The notes: generated from the sequence alone by a model not told the origin. Positions 25,783 to 35,199 are shown, counted from the stretch's first letter. The stretch: DNA of 64,000 bases from Streptomyces cadmiisoli (GCF_003261055.1 NZ_CP030074.1:310001-374000), one strand, 5' to 3'. A program made the numbers and translations.

Positions 25783-27165
25783 GTGAGTGCCGCTACGGCT
25801 ATTTCCGCCACGTCGGGATCCCTGAAGCTGGATCCGGTCCGAGCCTTGCAGCATGCGCTCTACCGGGCGGCCAAGGCCGAGCCCGGACGGCGGTTCCACG
25901 CGCTGGGGGACAAGGTCCACCGCAGGGACGTCCTGCGGCGCGCGTGGGCGATGGTGCGTCGGAACAACGGCGCTCCAGGCATTGACGCGACCACTCTCAC
26001 GCAGGTCGAGGAGTACGGCATCGACCGGCTCCTTGACGAACTGGCCGCGGAACTCAAGGAAGGCCGCTGGCGGCCGTTGCCCGCGCGCCGGGTGTTCATT
26101 CCGAAACCCGGCACGACCGCGGAGCAGAGACCGCTGTCGATCCCTTCCGTGCGTGACCGGATCGTGCAGGCCGCGCTGAAGATCGTGCTCGAGCCGGTCT
26201 TCGAGGCCGACATGCTCCCGTGCTCGTTCGGGTTCAGGCCCAGGCGCGGGGCACACGATGCCCTCCAAGTCTTGATCGACGAGGCATGGCGGGGCAGGCG
26301 CTGGGTGGTGGAGACGGATATCGCCAACTGTTTCGAGGCGATTCCGCATGAGAAGTTGATGCAGGCGGTCGAGGAACGCGTCTGCGACCGGTCCGTCCTC
26401 AAACTTCTGCGCGCGATGCTGCGGGCCGGAGTGATGGAGGACGGGCAGGTCCGTCGGCCGGTGACCGGAACCCCGCAAGGCGGTGTGGTTTCACCGTTGA
26501 TGGCGAACGTCTATCTGCACCGGCTGGACCGGGCATGGGACGCGCGTCGTCATGGGGTTCTGGTCCGTTACGCCGATGATGCCGTGGTGATGTGCACTAC
26601 CCGCGAGCAGGCCGAAGCCGCCCCTGGGCAGCTGAAGGTCCTGCTGGACGACCTTGGCCTGAAGGCGAAGGCGGCCAAGACCAGGATCGTGCACTTGCAG
26701 GTCGGAGGCGAGGGAGTGGACTTCCTCGGCTTCCATCACCGGTGGGTCACGTCCCGGCCTCGCGGCGGGCGGCGTCCGATCGCCTTCCTCGCTCGCTGGC
26801 CCTCGGACAGGGCAGTGCAGCATGCCCGTGACCGGATCCGTGAACTCACGGAACGGCGCAGGATGCTGCGGCCGGTCAAAGTGATCGTGGAGGACGTGAA
26901 CGCGTTCCTACGCGGATGGGGCGCGTATTTCCGGTTCGGGAACTCGGCCCATCACTTTGACCAGATCAGCTCGTACGCGCGGATGCGGATCGGCGGATTC
27001 ATCGCCAAGAAGCACCGGCGCAGCCGGAAGTTCGGCTGGTCGGTGGTCGCTTACGCGGCCTCCGACTCGTTGGGGCTGGTCGCCCTGCACGGAACCGTTG
27101 TTGCACCCAGACCCTTTCGGGACTGGCGGGGCAGGCCGAATGCCGGCGGTGAACGGCGTCGGTGA
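25783..27165 (+). CDS. Group II intron reverse transcriptase/maturase (no endonuclease domain)
   Basis: A 460-residue intron-encoded protein starting at GTG 25783 after GGAGGGACTTG. RT blocks are clear: IPKPG...RPLSIPSVRDRIVQ, CSFGFRPRRGAHDAL, DIANCFEAIPHEKL, GTPQGGVVSPLMANVYLH and the catalytic VRYADDAVV. A maturase/X domain with FLRGWGAYFRFGNS follows. The C-terminus ends without an HNH endonuclease, unlike the second intron in this window. It assists intron splicing and copies the intron RNA into DNA during retrohoming. The stop codon overlaps domain V. Confidence 0.92.
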   Translation: MSAATAISATSGSLKLDPVRALQHALYRAAKAEPGRRFHALGDKVHRRDVLRRAWAMVRRNNGAPGIDATTLTQVEEYGIDRLLDELAAELKEGRWRPLPARRVFIPKPGTTAEQRPLSIPSVRDRIVQAALKIVLEPVFEADMLPCSFGFRPRRGAHDALQVLIDEAWRGRRWVVETDIANCFEAIPHEKLMQAVEERVCDRSVLKLLRAMLRAGVMEDGQVRRPVTGTPQGGVVSPLMANVYLHRLDRAWDARRHGVLVRYADDAVVMCTTREQAEAAPGQLKVLLDDLGLKAKAAKTRIVHLQVGGEGVDFLGFHHRWVTSRPRGGRRPIAFLARWPSDRAVQHARDRIRELTERRRMLRPVKVIVEDVNAFLRGWGAYFRFGNSAHHFDQISSYARMRIGGFIAKKHRRSRKFGWSVVAYAASDSLGLVALHGTVVAPRPFRDWRGRPNAGGERRR

Positions 27166-27259
27166 GCCGTGTGCGGGAGAACCGCACGCACGGTTCGATG
27201 CGGCGGGGGCTGGAAACGGGGCGGACGTACTCCGCAACCGCGCCAGCCCCCGACCCTAC
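27164..27259 (+). ncRNA. Group II intron 1 domains V and VI
   Basis: Domain V is at 27164-27196: GAGCCGTGTGCGG, a GAGAA-type tetraloop region and CGCACGCACGGTTC form the conserved hairpin with the AGC-type catalytic triad region. Domain VI follows: GGGGGCTGG at 27205-27213 pairs with CCAGCCCCC at 27243-27251. This is the strongest RNA-level evidence for a group II intron. Confidence 0.85.
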
Positions 27260-27369
27260 ACGAGGTGGGGTGTCCGAGGCTTGATCAAATAAGCGGAGAG
27301 TGCTCCTGACCTGCAACGATGGGACTTGTCTAGGGTCCTGTCGGCTGCACGGAAAGAAGCACTCTCCAA

Positions 27370-28743
27370 GTGAAGAAGCGTATCGGGTCGTACCCGCGTG
27401 TCCGCATCGAGGGCGGCCGGGCGGTGGTCTCGCAGGCCGGGGGCGTACTGCTGGTCGAGACCGTCCGCAAGGTCGGCTTGGACACCGCGATATCTGCGGC
27501 GCTGACGCCGTGGCGGAAGGCTCGGGCGGTGCACGATCCGGGCAAGATCCTGCTGGACGTGGCCTTGGCGGTCGCGTTGGGCGGGGACTGCCTCGCGGAT
27601 GTCGCCATGCTGCGGGCCGAGCCGACCGTGTTCGGGCCGGTGGCCTCCGATCCGACCGTCTCCCGCCTCATCGACACCCTCGCAGCCTCCGGGGAAAGGC
27701 CCTTGCGGGCCATCCGTGCCGCGCGGGCTGAAGTCCGCCAACCTGTCTGGCGGTTGGCTGGCCGGGAAGCGCCTGATGCGGGCGGGACTGTGACCGTGGA
27801 CCTCGACGGGGTGCTGATGATCGCGCACTCGGACAAGGAGGACGCCGCACCCACGTGGAAGCGAAGCTACGGCCACCACCCGCTGATGGGGTTCGTCGAC
27901 CACGGACCGGGCGGCACGGGTGAACCGGTCGCGGCCCTGCTCAGACCGGGCAATGCGGGATCGAACGCGGCCACCGACCACATCACCGCCGCCCAACTGG
28001 CCCTGGCCCAGCTGCCGAAGGGGTACCGGCGCGGGCGCCGGACCCTGATCCGCACCGACTCCGCGGGCGGCACCCACGACTTCGTGGCCTGGCTCGCCCG
28101 GCGGGGACGGTGGCTGTCCTACTCGGTCGGCATGGTGATCACCGAGGCGATCCACCAGCATGTGCTGAAGGTTCCGGCCTCGGCCTGGACAGCGGCCGTC
28201 GAGGCGGATGGCGAGATCCGCGACGGTGCCTGGGTCGCTGAACTCACCGGCGACGTCCTGGACGGCTGGCCGGAGGGCATGCGGCTGATCGTCAGGAAAG
28301 AACGACCGCATCCCGGGGCCCAGTTGCGGCTCACGGATGCGGACGGCATGCGGCTGACCTGTTTCGCTACCAATACCTTGGGCCGGCCGATCGCCGGGCT
28401 CGAGCTCCGTCACCGGCTGCGGGCCCGGGCCGAGGACCGCATCCGCGCCGCGCGGGCCACCGGCCTGCGCAACCTGCCCCTGCACCACACGGCCCAGAAC
28501 CGAATCTGGCTGGAGATCTTGCAGATCGCACTCGACCTGCAGGCCTGGATGCCCATGCTCGCCCTCACCGGCAAGGCCCGACTCTGGGAGCCCCGCCGCC
28601 TGCGGCTCCGCCTGTTCACCACGGCCGGACAACTCGTGACCACCGGCCGCCGGCGGATCCTCCGCCTGGCCCGGCACTGGCCCTGGACCAGCCATATCAC
28701 CGCCGCCCTCGAACGGCTCGCACTCCTGCCGAACCCCGGATGA
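27370..28743 (+). CDS. IS1380-family transposase
   Basis: A 457-residue DDE transposase in one open frame from GTG 27370. Family features are the N-terminal SQAGGVLLVETVRKVGLD, the first catalytic D in VTVDLDGVLM, the IRTDSAGGTHDFVAWL block, and the C-terminal LRNLPLHHTAQNRIWLEI. It appears intact, although the intron in its leader may affect expression. Confidence 0.88.
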   Translation: MKKRIGSYPRVRIEGGRAVVSQAGGVLLVETVRKVGLDTAISAALTPWRKARAVHDPGKILLDVALAVALGGDCLADVAMLRAEPTVFGPVASDPTVSRLIDTLAASGERPLRAIRAARAEVRQPVWRLAGREAPDAGGTVTVDLDGVLMIAHSDKEDAAPTWKRSYGHHPLMGFVDHGPGGTGEPVAALLRPGNAGSNAATDHITAAQLALAQLPKGYRRGRRTLIRTDSAGGTHDFVAWLARRGRWLSYSVGMVITEAIHQHVLKVPASAWTAAVEADGEIRDGAWVAELTGDVLDGWPEGMRLIVRKERPHPGAQLRLTDADGMRLTCFATNTLGRPIAGLELRHRLRARAEDRIRAARATGLRNLPLHHTAQNRIWLEILQIALDLQAWMPMLALTGKARLWEPRRLRLRLFTTAGQLVTTGRRRILRLARHWPWTSHITAALERLALLPNPG

Positions 28744-28947
28744 CCAGCAGCCTTCCCGTCCCTACGAGAACAGCCCGACACCGGAGCAGTGGAACCCGGC
28801 GCCACCCCGAGACGACACTCGGGTCTTCAGCCTGCACAGCCTCAGCCCACGGCACGAAAACGGTCCACCGACTCCGTCGGCGGACCGTCACGAAACTTCG
28901 AGGCTAGACCAGCAAATTTCACCCAGCAGAGACAGGATGAAGGAGGA

Positions 28948-30219
28948 TCAGTGAGTCTTGGGCAGTAAAGTGGAGCCGCCTGGATCCTTGCGATAGCGAA
29001 CGGGAATTTTGAGTGCTCCGCGCATGATGCCTTTTGAGATCCAATCGATCTCATCATAGGGTACGGCAAGTTCCAGATGCTGGAGCCTGCGCAAGAGAAT
29101 CTCCATAGCGACCCCGAACTCGAGCCTGGCCAGAGGTGCGCCCAGGCAATGATGTATGCCATGGCCGAAGGCGAGATGCCGTGACGCTTTACGGGTGACA
29201 TCCAGGGTTCCTGGGACCCCGCTCCCGGGTACAGGCACATCCCGATTCGCTGAAGCAAGAGCCACCACCACGATGCTTCCCTTTTCGATCAGCGTCCCAC
29301 CGATCTTAAGATCCTCTGCCGCGAACCGCAGCGTGGAAAGTTCCAATGGGCTGTCGTACCGGAGAAATTCTTCCGCTGCAGAGGCGATCAGGACCGGCTC
29401 GTTCCGTAGAATCTCTAGCTGGTCGGGGTGACACATCAACGCCATTATAGCGTTGCCCATGAGATTCACGGTTGTTTCATGGCCTGCGATGAGCAGGAGC
29501 TGCAACATGGAAAGGAGCTCCTGATCAGAAAGTCGGCTGTCATCGTCATCACGGGCAGCGATGAGAGCAGACGTGAGGTCATCCTCAGGATTCTTGCTCT
29601 TTTCGTCAATCAGTCCGGTCAGGAGTGCGCGAAGCTGCATGAATGCAGGCTCGCTCTGCGGTGTACCGACCGCAAGAGCGTCCCCCGTCAATTTCCGGAA
29701 TTCATTGCGATGATGCTCGGGAACTCCGATAAGCTCCGCGATGACGGTAACGGGAAGCGGGGCTGTAAACTCGGACACCAGGTCCACTTGGCCCGAAGAA
29801 GGCCACGAGTCGATCAGCGAGTTTGCAATCTCTTCGATTCTCTGCCGAAGTTCCTGTACCCGTTTCGTTGTGAATGCTCCAGCTACGAGACGTCGAAGGC
29901 GAGTATGGTTCGGGGGGTCGGAGGCGAGCATGTGTCCGCCATTGACGTCATCATGATGAGTGACATAACCAGCGGCTTCGAGCGTAGCAATCGCGGGCGC
30001 AGGATGATTGCCCAGCGCTGGGTGGGTCAGGGCTTCACGAGCGGCCGCATAGCTGACGACCAACCAGCCCGGGAGACCTGAGCTCAAAGTGACTGGGTGC
30101 ACCGGCCCCTTCTTCCGCAGTCGCTCAAATTGACGGATCGCGTCCGCCTTGAAGGCGGCATCCAAGGCAATGCGGTCTTCGGAATCTTCCGTCACTCGAA
30201 CGTTCCCATAGTCGTTCAC
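28948..30219 (-). CDS. Cytochrome P450 (biosynthetic, last gene of left arm)
   Basis: A 423-residue bacterial class I P450, CYP107-like in overall sequence. The I-helix is LLIAGHETTVN, the K-helix EEFLRYDSPLE carries the ExxR pair, and the heme-binding loop FGHGIHHCLG supplies the cysteine ligand. Near ANRDVPVPGSGVPGTLDV the usual ANRDPxxFxDPDxLD block is altered. I prefer GTG 30219 to the longer 30261 start. No ferredoxin gene is nearby, so a housekeeping redox partner is needed. Together with CaiB, CimA and AsnB homologues on the same strand it would hydroxylate or desaturate a pathway intermediate. The 3' end lies only 41 bases from the IS1380 element. Confidence 0.88.
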   Translation of the reverse strand: MNDYGNVRVTEDSEDRIALDAAFKADAIRQFERLRKKGPVHPVTLSSGLPGWLVVSYAAAREALTHPALGNHPAPAIATLEAAGYVTHHDDVNGGHMLASDPPNHTRLRRLVAGAFTTKRVQELRQRIEEIANSLIDSWPSSGQVDLVSEFTAPLPVTVIAELIGVPEHHRNEFRKLTGDALAVGTPQSEPAFMQLRALLTGLIDEKSKNPEDDLTSALIAARDDDDSRLSDQELLSMLQLLLIAGHETTVNLMGNAIMALMCHPDQLEILRNEPVLIASAAEEFLRYDSPLELSTLRFAAEDLKIGGTLIEKGSIVVVALASANRDVPVPGSGVPGTLDVTRKASRHLAFGHGIHHCLGAPLARLEFGVAMEILLRRLQHLELAVPYDEIDWISKGIMRGALKIPVRYRKDPGGSTLLPKTH

Positions 30220-30271
30220 GATGGTGTCATTCCTTTCATACTGGATTCTCCACGAGGACATGCTAGAACCG

Positions 30272-31495
30272 TCAGATCACGTGACAATTCCGGAGACGGG
30301 CAAGATTTTGCTCGCTGATTCCCAATTCGCCGAGAACGGCGTCAGTATCCTTGCCCAGGTCGGGGCCAATCCAACGAGTGCACCCAGGTGCGTCGTTCAA
30401 CTTGGGCACCACTCCGGGGAATGTCACTGGAGTTGGCCGACCATTGATTTCGACGGGATGGGACTCAAGCATTCCGCGCTCGTTGTAGTGTGCGTTCTCC
30501 AATATTTCCGCTGCAGTCAGAATCGCGTCTGCGGGAACCTGCGCCTGCTCAAGATCCTGCAGCACCATTTCAGATGATCTCCGAGCCGCCCATATCCCGA
30601 TCGCAGCGTCCAATTCTTCCGCGCGCGAAACCCGGCCAGCATTATCGGCAAGCGATGATTCGCCAGCCAGGTCAGGGCGTCCTATCGCATCCATCAGACG
30701 CTTGAACACAGGTGTACTATTGCCGCTGATCACTACGTATACGCCATCCGCACAGCGGTATGTGTTCGACGGAACGATTCCCGCCAGTGCGCTTCCTGAA
30801 CGCTGCGGAACAACACCGAAGGCATGAAAATCCGGGATCAGAGATTCAGTCAGCGAGAATACGGCTTCATAGAGCGCCACGTCGACCGACTCCCCCCGGC
30901 CTGTCGTTCCACGCTTGATCAGCCCCATCAGCGCACCGATCACCGCATAAAGGCTGGCTACCGAGTCTGCCAAGCTCACGCCGGCCCGCACCGGCGGCCT
31001 GTCGGGGAACCCCGCCAGGTTCCGCAGGCCACCGAACGCCTCGGCAACACCGCCAAACCCAGGCTTGTCCTTATACGGGCCCGATTGGCCATATCCAGAG
31101 ATGCGAACCAGGACAAGGTCGGGACGGACGCCACGCAGAACATCCGGGCCCAACCCCCAGCGCTCAAGGGTGCCGGGCCTGAAGTTCTCCAGAACGATGT
31201 CGGATTCGCGCACCAGTCGCAAGCAGATATCCCTGCCCTCTTCCGTGCCCAAGTCGAGCGTCACGGACTTCTTGTTGCGGTTCAGAACGCGGAAGAGAAG
31301 CGACGTGTCTGAGGCGTGTAGGCGCCAGCGCCTCAACTCGTCTCCCGTGTTCGGACGCTCCACTTTGATGACATCGGCTCCGAAATCCGCCAGCAGCCGT
31401 CCGGCTGAAGGAGCGGCAATGAAGTTCCCCAATTCGAGAACTCGAACGCCATCCAGGGCCCCACTACCGGAATCAGTATTCCTGGTATCATTCAC
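30272..31495 (-). CDS. CaiB/BaiF-family (class III) CoA-transferase
   Basis: A 407-residue class III CoA-transferase. The N-terminal VRVLELGNFIAAPSAGRLLADFGADVIKVE and DLVLVRISGYGQSGPYKDKPGF blocks are diagnostic, and the catalytic Asp is expected in ESVDVALYEA. The family moves CoA between carboxylic acids; members use oxalate, carnitine, malate, citramalate or benzylsuccinate. Next to a citramalate synthase homologue, a citramalate or related acid is an attractive acceptor, but that is inference. GTG 31495 follows GAGAGGG at six bases. Codon use is somewhat less GC-rich than in the chromosomal flank. Confidence 0.87.
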   Translation of the reverse strand: MNDTRNTDSGSGALDGVRVLELGNFIAAPSAGRLLADFGADVIKVERPNTGDELRRWRLHASDTSLLFRVLNRNKKSVTLDLGTEEGRDICLRLVRESDIVLENFRPGTLERWGLGPDVLRGVRPDLVLVRISGYGQSGPYKDKPGFGGVAEAFGGLRNLAGFPDRPPVRAGVSLADSVASLYAVIGALMGLIKRGTTGRGESVDVALYEAVFSLTESLIPDFHAFGVVPQRSGSALAGIVPSNTYRCADGVYVVISGNSTPVFKRLMDAIGRPDLAGESSLADNAGRVSRAEELDAAIGIWAARRSSEMVLQDLEQAQVPADAILTAAEILENAHYNERGMLESHPVEINGRPTPVTFPGVVPKLNDAPGCTRWIGPDLGKDTDAVLGELGISEQNLARLRNCHVI

Positions 31496-31671
31496 TGTCA
31501 GCCCTCTCTTACAGATCACGGCTCTTCCGAGCGAAAGACCGTCATTTAATGCGGCAGGTTTCTCGAACCCACGCATCACCTGATGAGTCCTCGCGGCCCT
31601 TCACACAGTTGTGCGTGCTCGACGCCGCCGGAAGTCGAATTTGATTAAGAATTGGATATTGTTTCAAACGT

Positions 31672-33342
31672 TCAGGCGCCTGGCCTAGGGTGCACTCGAC
31701 GCGGCTTCCCTGCATTTGCATGACGCACAGTGAGAGCAAAGCAGTACACATCAGTCAATGCCTGACGAGAGGCCTCGGCGATAGTGGCGCCCACGCCCGT
31801 ACAGCTCCACTCGCTTCCTGCGTCGGCAGCTCGCACATGCACCCGGACCCGAGCCCCAAGCGAATCGTCGGACAGGAACCGGACGGTGACACGCTTGAGG
31901 TCGATCCACTCAACAGCAGTGCCGAAGTGCTGCCCCAGCGCCTCGCGCAGTCCCTGATGCACGGACTCGATCGTGTCACTGGACTCGGCAGTACCCGTCA
32001 CGAGACCCCCTGACGGGGTCCGAATCATTACTGCGCTGGTGATGACTGGTACCCCTTCCTGCACGTCGTGTCGCTCAACCGTGTGCGACTGCTCGACGGA
32101 AAACGGTCGTGCAGGTGACGGAAGGATGATGTCGCGCAACAGGAGCTCAAACGATGCGTCCGCATCCTGGTAGTCCTGTCCGCGCCCCTCCCTCTCCTTG
32201 ACCGCGGCCGCTAGTCTCTGTGCCAAGCCCGGATGACGGCGCGTGTCGTATCCCAGTTGTGCACATTTGAGGTCCATTGTCGATCGACCCGCGAGTTCCG
32301 ACACCACCATGCGCATGTCGTTGCCGACGCGCGAGGGTTCAACGTGCTGGTACATCTGCGGATCCACGGCGATCGCGGAGGCGTGGAGGCCGGCCTTGTG
32401 GGCAAACGCCGAGGAGCCGACGTACGGCTGGTGCGAAGCCGGAGAAATCCCGGCTGCTTCGGCGATGCGACGCGACACTTCCGTCGACCGGGACAGGGCG
32501 CCTGCGGGCAGTACCCGTAGGTCGTATTTCAGTTCCAGTGCCGACACCACGGAGAAAAGGTCTGCGTTTCCGACACGCTCACCGTAGCCGTTGGCGGTGC
32601 ACTGCACATGAGTAGCTCCGGCGTCGACAGCCGCCAGCGTATTGGCAACGGCACAGCCGCTGTCGTCCTGAGCATGGATCCCGATACGCACGGATGTCCC
32701 CGCCAAGAGCTCGCGGACGGTGCCCAGTACCGCCCGGGGCAGTGTGCCGCCGTTGGTGTCGCACAGCACCACCACTTCCGCCCCCGCTTCCGTGGCGGTC
32801 CCGACGACGGCGGCCGCGTACGCGGGATTCGCGTGATGTCCGTCGAAGAAGTGCTCGCAGTCGACGAAGACGCGTCTCCCCTCACTCCGCAGGTGATCGA
32901 TCGTGTCCGCGACCATGTCCAGGTTCTCCTGGAGGCTGGTTCCGAGTGCGTGGGTGACATGCCAATCGTGCGCTTTGGCGACCAAGGTCACCACTGGCGC
33001 CTCCGACCGCAGTAGCGCCGCGACCTGGGGATCCTGGGCGGCCCGTGTACAAGGCTTGCGTGTCGAGCCGAAGGCCACAAGTTGCGAGTGCCGGAGTAGC
33101 GCCCGTTTCGCCGCTTGTTGGAAGAAGGCCGTGTCCCGAGGGTTACTCCCCGGCCAGCCGCCCTCGATATAGCCCACCCCGTAGTCGTCCAGGAGCCGGG
33201 CGATGGTTATTTTGTCGCCGACGGTGAGGCTGATGCCGTCGCGCTGTGCGCCATCACGCAACGTTGTGTCCAGGACCTGGAAGCCTTCACCTGACTCCCC
33301 GAGGGTCCCGGCTGCAGGTACATGGTCAGGCGGTTTCGCCAT
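31672..33342 (-). CDS. Citramalate synthase homologue (CimA/2-isopropylmalate synthase family)
   Basis: A 556-residue protein of the DRE-TIM metallolyase family. The opening FQVLDTTLRDGAQRDGISL contains the metal and catalytic Arg/Asp, IEGGWPGSNPRD is typical of CimA, and GIHAQDDSGCAVANTLAAVDAGATHVQCTANGYGERVGNADL supplies the HxH-type metal site and acetyl-CoA region. A C-terminal regulatory domain (about residues 400-540) resembles LeuA dimer/allosteric domains. The expected reaction is pyruvate plus acetyl-CoA to citramalate. A pathway-dedicated copy in a gene cluster implies a citramalate-derived building block. ATG 33342 follows GGAG at eight bases; 22 bases separate it from the AsnB gene. 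Confidence 0.87.
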   Translation of the reverse strand: MAKPPDHVPAAGTLGESGEGFQVLDTTLRDGAQRDGISLTVGDKITIARLLDDYGVGYIEGGWPGSNPRDTAFFQQAAKRALLRHSQLVAFGSTRKPCTRAAQDPQVAALLRSEAPVVTLVAKAHDWHVTHALGTSLQENLDMVADTIDHLRSEGRRVFVDCEHFFDGHHANPAYAAAVVGTATEAGAEVVVLCDTNGGTLPRAVLGTVRELLAGTSVRIGIHAQDDSGCAVANTLAAVDAGATHVQCTANGYGERVGNADLFSVVSALELKYDLRVLPAGALSRSTEVSRRIAEAAGISPASHQPYVGSSAFAHKAGLHASAIAVDPQMYQHVEPSRVGNDMRMVVSELAGRSTMDLKCAQLGYDTRRHPGLAQRLAAAVKEREGRGQDYQDADASFELLLRDIILPSPARPFSVEQSHTVERHDVQEGVPVITSAVMIRTPSGGLVTGTAESSDTIESVHQGLREALGQHFGTAVEWIDLKRVTVRFLSDDSLGARVRVHVRAADAGSEWSCTGVGATIAEASRQALTDVYCFALTVRHANAGKPRRVHPRPGA

Positions 33343-33363
33343 GGTGTGAGCTCCAATCCTGGA

Positions 33364-35199
33364 TCAGTCCACCACGACGCGCGGCGAGTAGAGGTCGAAC
33401 CAGTGGTAGAGATCGAGAATCCGATCGAGGTCGTGGCGAAGCTGGACGGGAATGACATCGGGATCCAGGCTCGTCGCGCGCTGAAGCCACTCTCGGTCGG
33501 CCAGGTCGAAGACGGGATGATGACGTTCCAGGAGCAGCTCAGCAGCCTGTTTCTGCAAGGCGCGCGCGTAGGAGGCGTCCTGAACCGAGGGGTAGTGGGC
33601 TTTCGTTCGCCCAGCCACCGAAGCGGGGATCACGTGCGCGGAAGCGTGCCGAAGGAGGCTCTTCTCCCTGCCGTCGAAGGACTTCACCGCCCAGGGAGCA
33701 CCGTGGACATACTCGACCAGTCGGTGATCGCAGAACGGGACTCTGACTTCGAGCCCCACCGCCATGGAAATCCGGTCCTTGCGGTCCAAAAGCATCCGGA
33801 TGTGACGCGTCATGTTCAGGTGGAACATCACACGCATCGCATGTTCCTCGTTGCCGACTCCGTCGGCTCGTTCCACCTTCGCCGTCGCGGCGGCGTACTG
33901 GTCCGCGCTGTAGGCGGCCACGTCTAGTGCCTTGAGTACGTCGGCCCGTATGCCGCGGGTGCGATCCATTACACCGCGCTGGACCAGCCAGGGGAAGGTC
34001 TGGGCCTGCAGGGCTTCCGGTCGGTGGAACCACCGGTACCCGCCGAAAAGTTCATCGGCAGCTTCGCCGGACAGCACCACGGTAGAGTGAGCGCGAACGG
34101 CTTTGAAGAGCAGGTAGAGGGAGAGATCCATGTCGCCCAGGCCTGCGGGGCTGTCCCGGGCTGTAATCACGTGACGTCGCAGGCCGGGATCACTCAGTTC
34201 ACTCGAATCGAGCACGATGTCGTGATGTTCCGGCCGCACCTGCCGGACGACGTCCCGGACAAAGGGCCCGTCCGACGACGCACGCAGATCGTCCGGCTCG
34301 AACTGCTCCTCCTGGCCGGTGAAGCCGACGGAAAAGGTGCGGAGCTTCTCCCCTTGCTCGGCTAGGGCTTCGGCAGCCAAGCCGGTGATGGCACTGGAGT
34401 CGAGGCCGCCAGACAGCAGGACGCCCAAGGGAACGTCTGACACGAGTTGGCGGCGTATCGCCCCGTCGAGCAGGTCCCGGACCCGGTCGATGCTCTTGTG
34501 CCGGTCGTCGTCATGTGCCATCGGGCCGAGTCGCCAGTACACGCGTTCGCGCACCCCAGCCCGTCCGACCGTCACCACCGTGCCCGGCGCCACTTGGCGC
34601 ATGCCCTTCCACAGAGTCCAGTTCGGAGCGTGCGTGAAAGCGAAGATCTCCCGCAGTCCATCCGAGTCCACGAGGAGGGCAACCGACGGATGCGCCAGGA
34701 GAGCCTTCGGCTCGGACCCGAACAGCACTCCATTGGGAGTCGATTGGTAGTACAGCGGCTTGACGCCTAGACGGTCGCGGATCATCACCAGCGTCTGTTC
34801 ACCCTCGTCCCACACCGCGAAAGCAAACATGCCGTCGAGATGCTCGGCCACGCGTTCGCCCCACTGCGCATAGCCGTGGAGCACCACTTCGGTGTCGCCA
34901 TTCGTCCTGAACCGGTGACCCAGGCTGATCAGTTGACTCCGGAGTTCGCGAAAGTTGTACACCTCGCCGGAGAAGGTCAGTGCAAGTGTGCCCCGCTGAG
35001 TGTCGAGCGTCATGGGTTGTCGGCCGCCCGCCGGGTCGAGGACTGCAAGCCGCCTGTGCCCCAGAGCCGCGTGCCGGGCCATCCAGGCTCCCGAATCGTC
35101 CGGGCCCCGGCACGCCATGGTGCTCGTCATGGCTTCCAGGACCGAGCGGTTGTGGTGCTGGTCGGACCCGTACGTGGCCCAGCCGACGATGCCGCACAT
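33364..35199 (-). CDS. Glutamine-dependent asparagine synthetase homologue (AsnB type)
   Basis: A 611-residue two-domain amidotransferase. The N-terminal glutaminase starts MCGIVGW with the catalytic Cys2 and has RGPDDSG and LTFSGEVYN. The synthetase domain has the PP-loop LLSGGLDSSAI and the SGEAADELFGGYRWFH and LEVRVPFCDHRLVEY blocks. In primary metabolism it amidates aspartate; pathway homologues amidate other carboxylates or close rings. The intact Cys2 suggests true glutamine-dependent amidation rather than the beta-lactam-synthetase type. ATG 35199 has AAGGAG ten bases upstream. Its substrate here is unknown. Confidence 0.9.
   Translation of the reverse strand: MCGIVGWATYGSDQHHNRSVLEAMTSTMACRGPDDSGAWMARHAALGHRRLAVLDPAGGRQPMTLDTQRGTLALTFSGEVYNFRELRSQLISLGHRFRTNGDTEVVLHGYAQWGERVAEHLDGMFAFAVWDEGEQTLVMIRDRLGVKPLYYQSTPNGVLFGSEPKALLAHPSVALLVDSDGLREIFAFTHAPNWTLWKGMRQVAPGTVVTVGRAGVRERVYWRLGPMAHDDDRHKSIDRVRDLLDGAIRRQLVSDVPLGVLLSGGLDSSAITGLAAEALAEQGEKLRTFSVGFTGQEEQFEPDDLRASSDGPFVRDVVRQVRPEHHDIVLDSSELSDPGLRRHVITARDSPAGLGDMDLSLYLLFKAVRAHSTVVLSGEAADELFGGYRWFHRPEALQAQTFPWLVQRGVMDRTRGIRADVLKALDVAAYSADQYAAATAKVERADGVGNEEHAMRVMFHLNMTRHIRMLLDRKDRISMAVGLEVRVPFCDHRLVEYVHGAPWAVKSFDGREKSLLRHASAHVIPASVAGRTKAHYPSVQDASYARALQKQAAELLLERHHPVFDLADREWLQRATSLDPDVIPVQLRHDLDRILDLYHWFDLYSPRVVVD

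Larger units (their letters stand above)
25232..27259 (+). mobile_element. Group II intron 1 (boundaries approximate)
   Basis: A structured, gene-free 5' part of about 550 bases (domains I-IV) precedes a maturase-type reverse transcriptase and is followed by a classical domain V and domain VI. The 3' end should fall at or just after the domain VI tail, near 27255-27259. The 5' end is uncertain: no canonical GTGYG is visible, and I estimate about 25232 because the sequence upstream (AGACTGGAGGTCTTG) still belongs to the IS1380 end. A small hairpin in that upstream flank recalls the stem-loop targets of group IIC introns. Confidence 0.65.
25191..28903. mobile_element. IS1380-family element interrupted by a group II intron
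   Basis: The left end (CCTCGCGCTTTCG) and right end (revcomp CCTCGAAGTTTCG) are imperfect inverted repeats, and CTAG flanks both (25187-25190 and 28904-28907), consistent with a 4-base target duplication. The transposase lies near the right; between the left end and the transposase sits an intact-looking group II intron. The second, truncated IS1380 copy at 60.95 kb lacks the intron at the equivalent place. Confidence 0.75.

Noticed and set aside
33364..35199. Beta-lactam synthetase (clavulanate/carbapenem type)
   Set aside because: Those enzymes have a degenerate glutaminase site and occur with dedicated partners (CEA synthase or CarB-like and CarC/CAS oxygenase), none of which is present. 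The intact MCGIVGW start favours true glutamine-dependent amidation.
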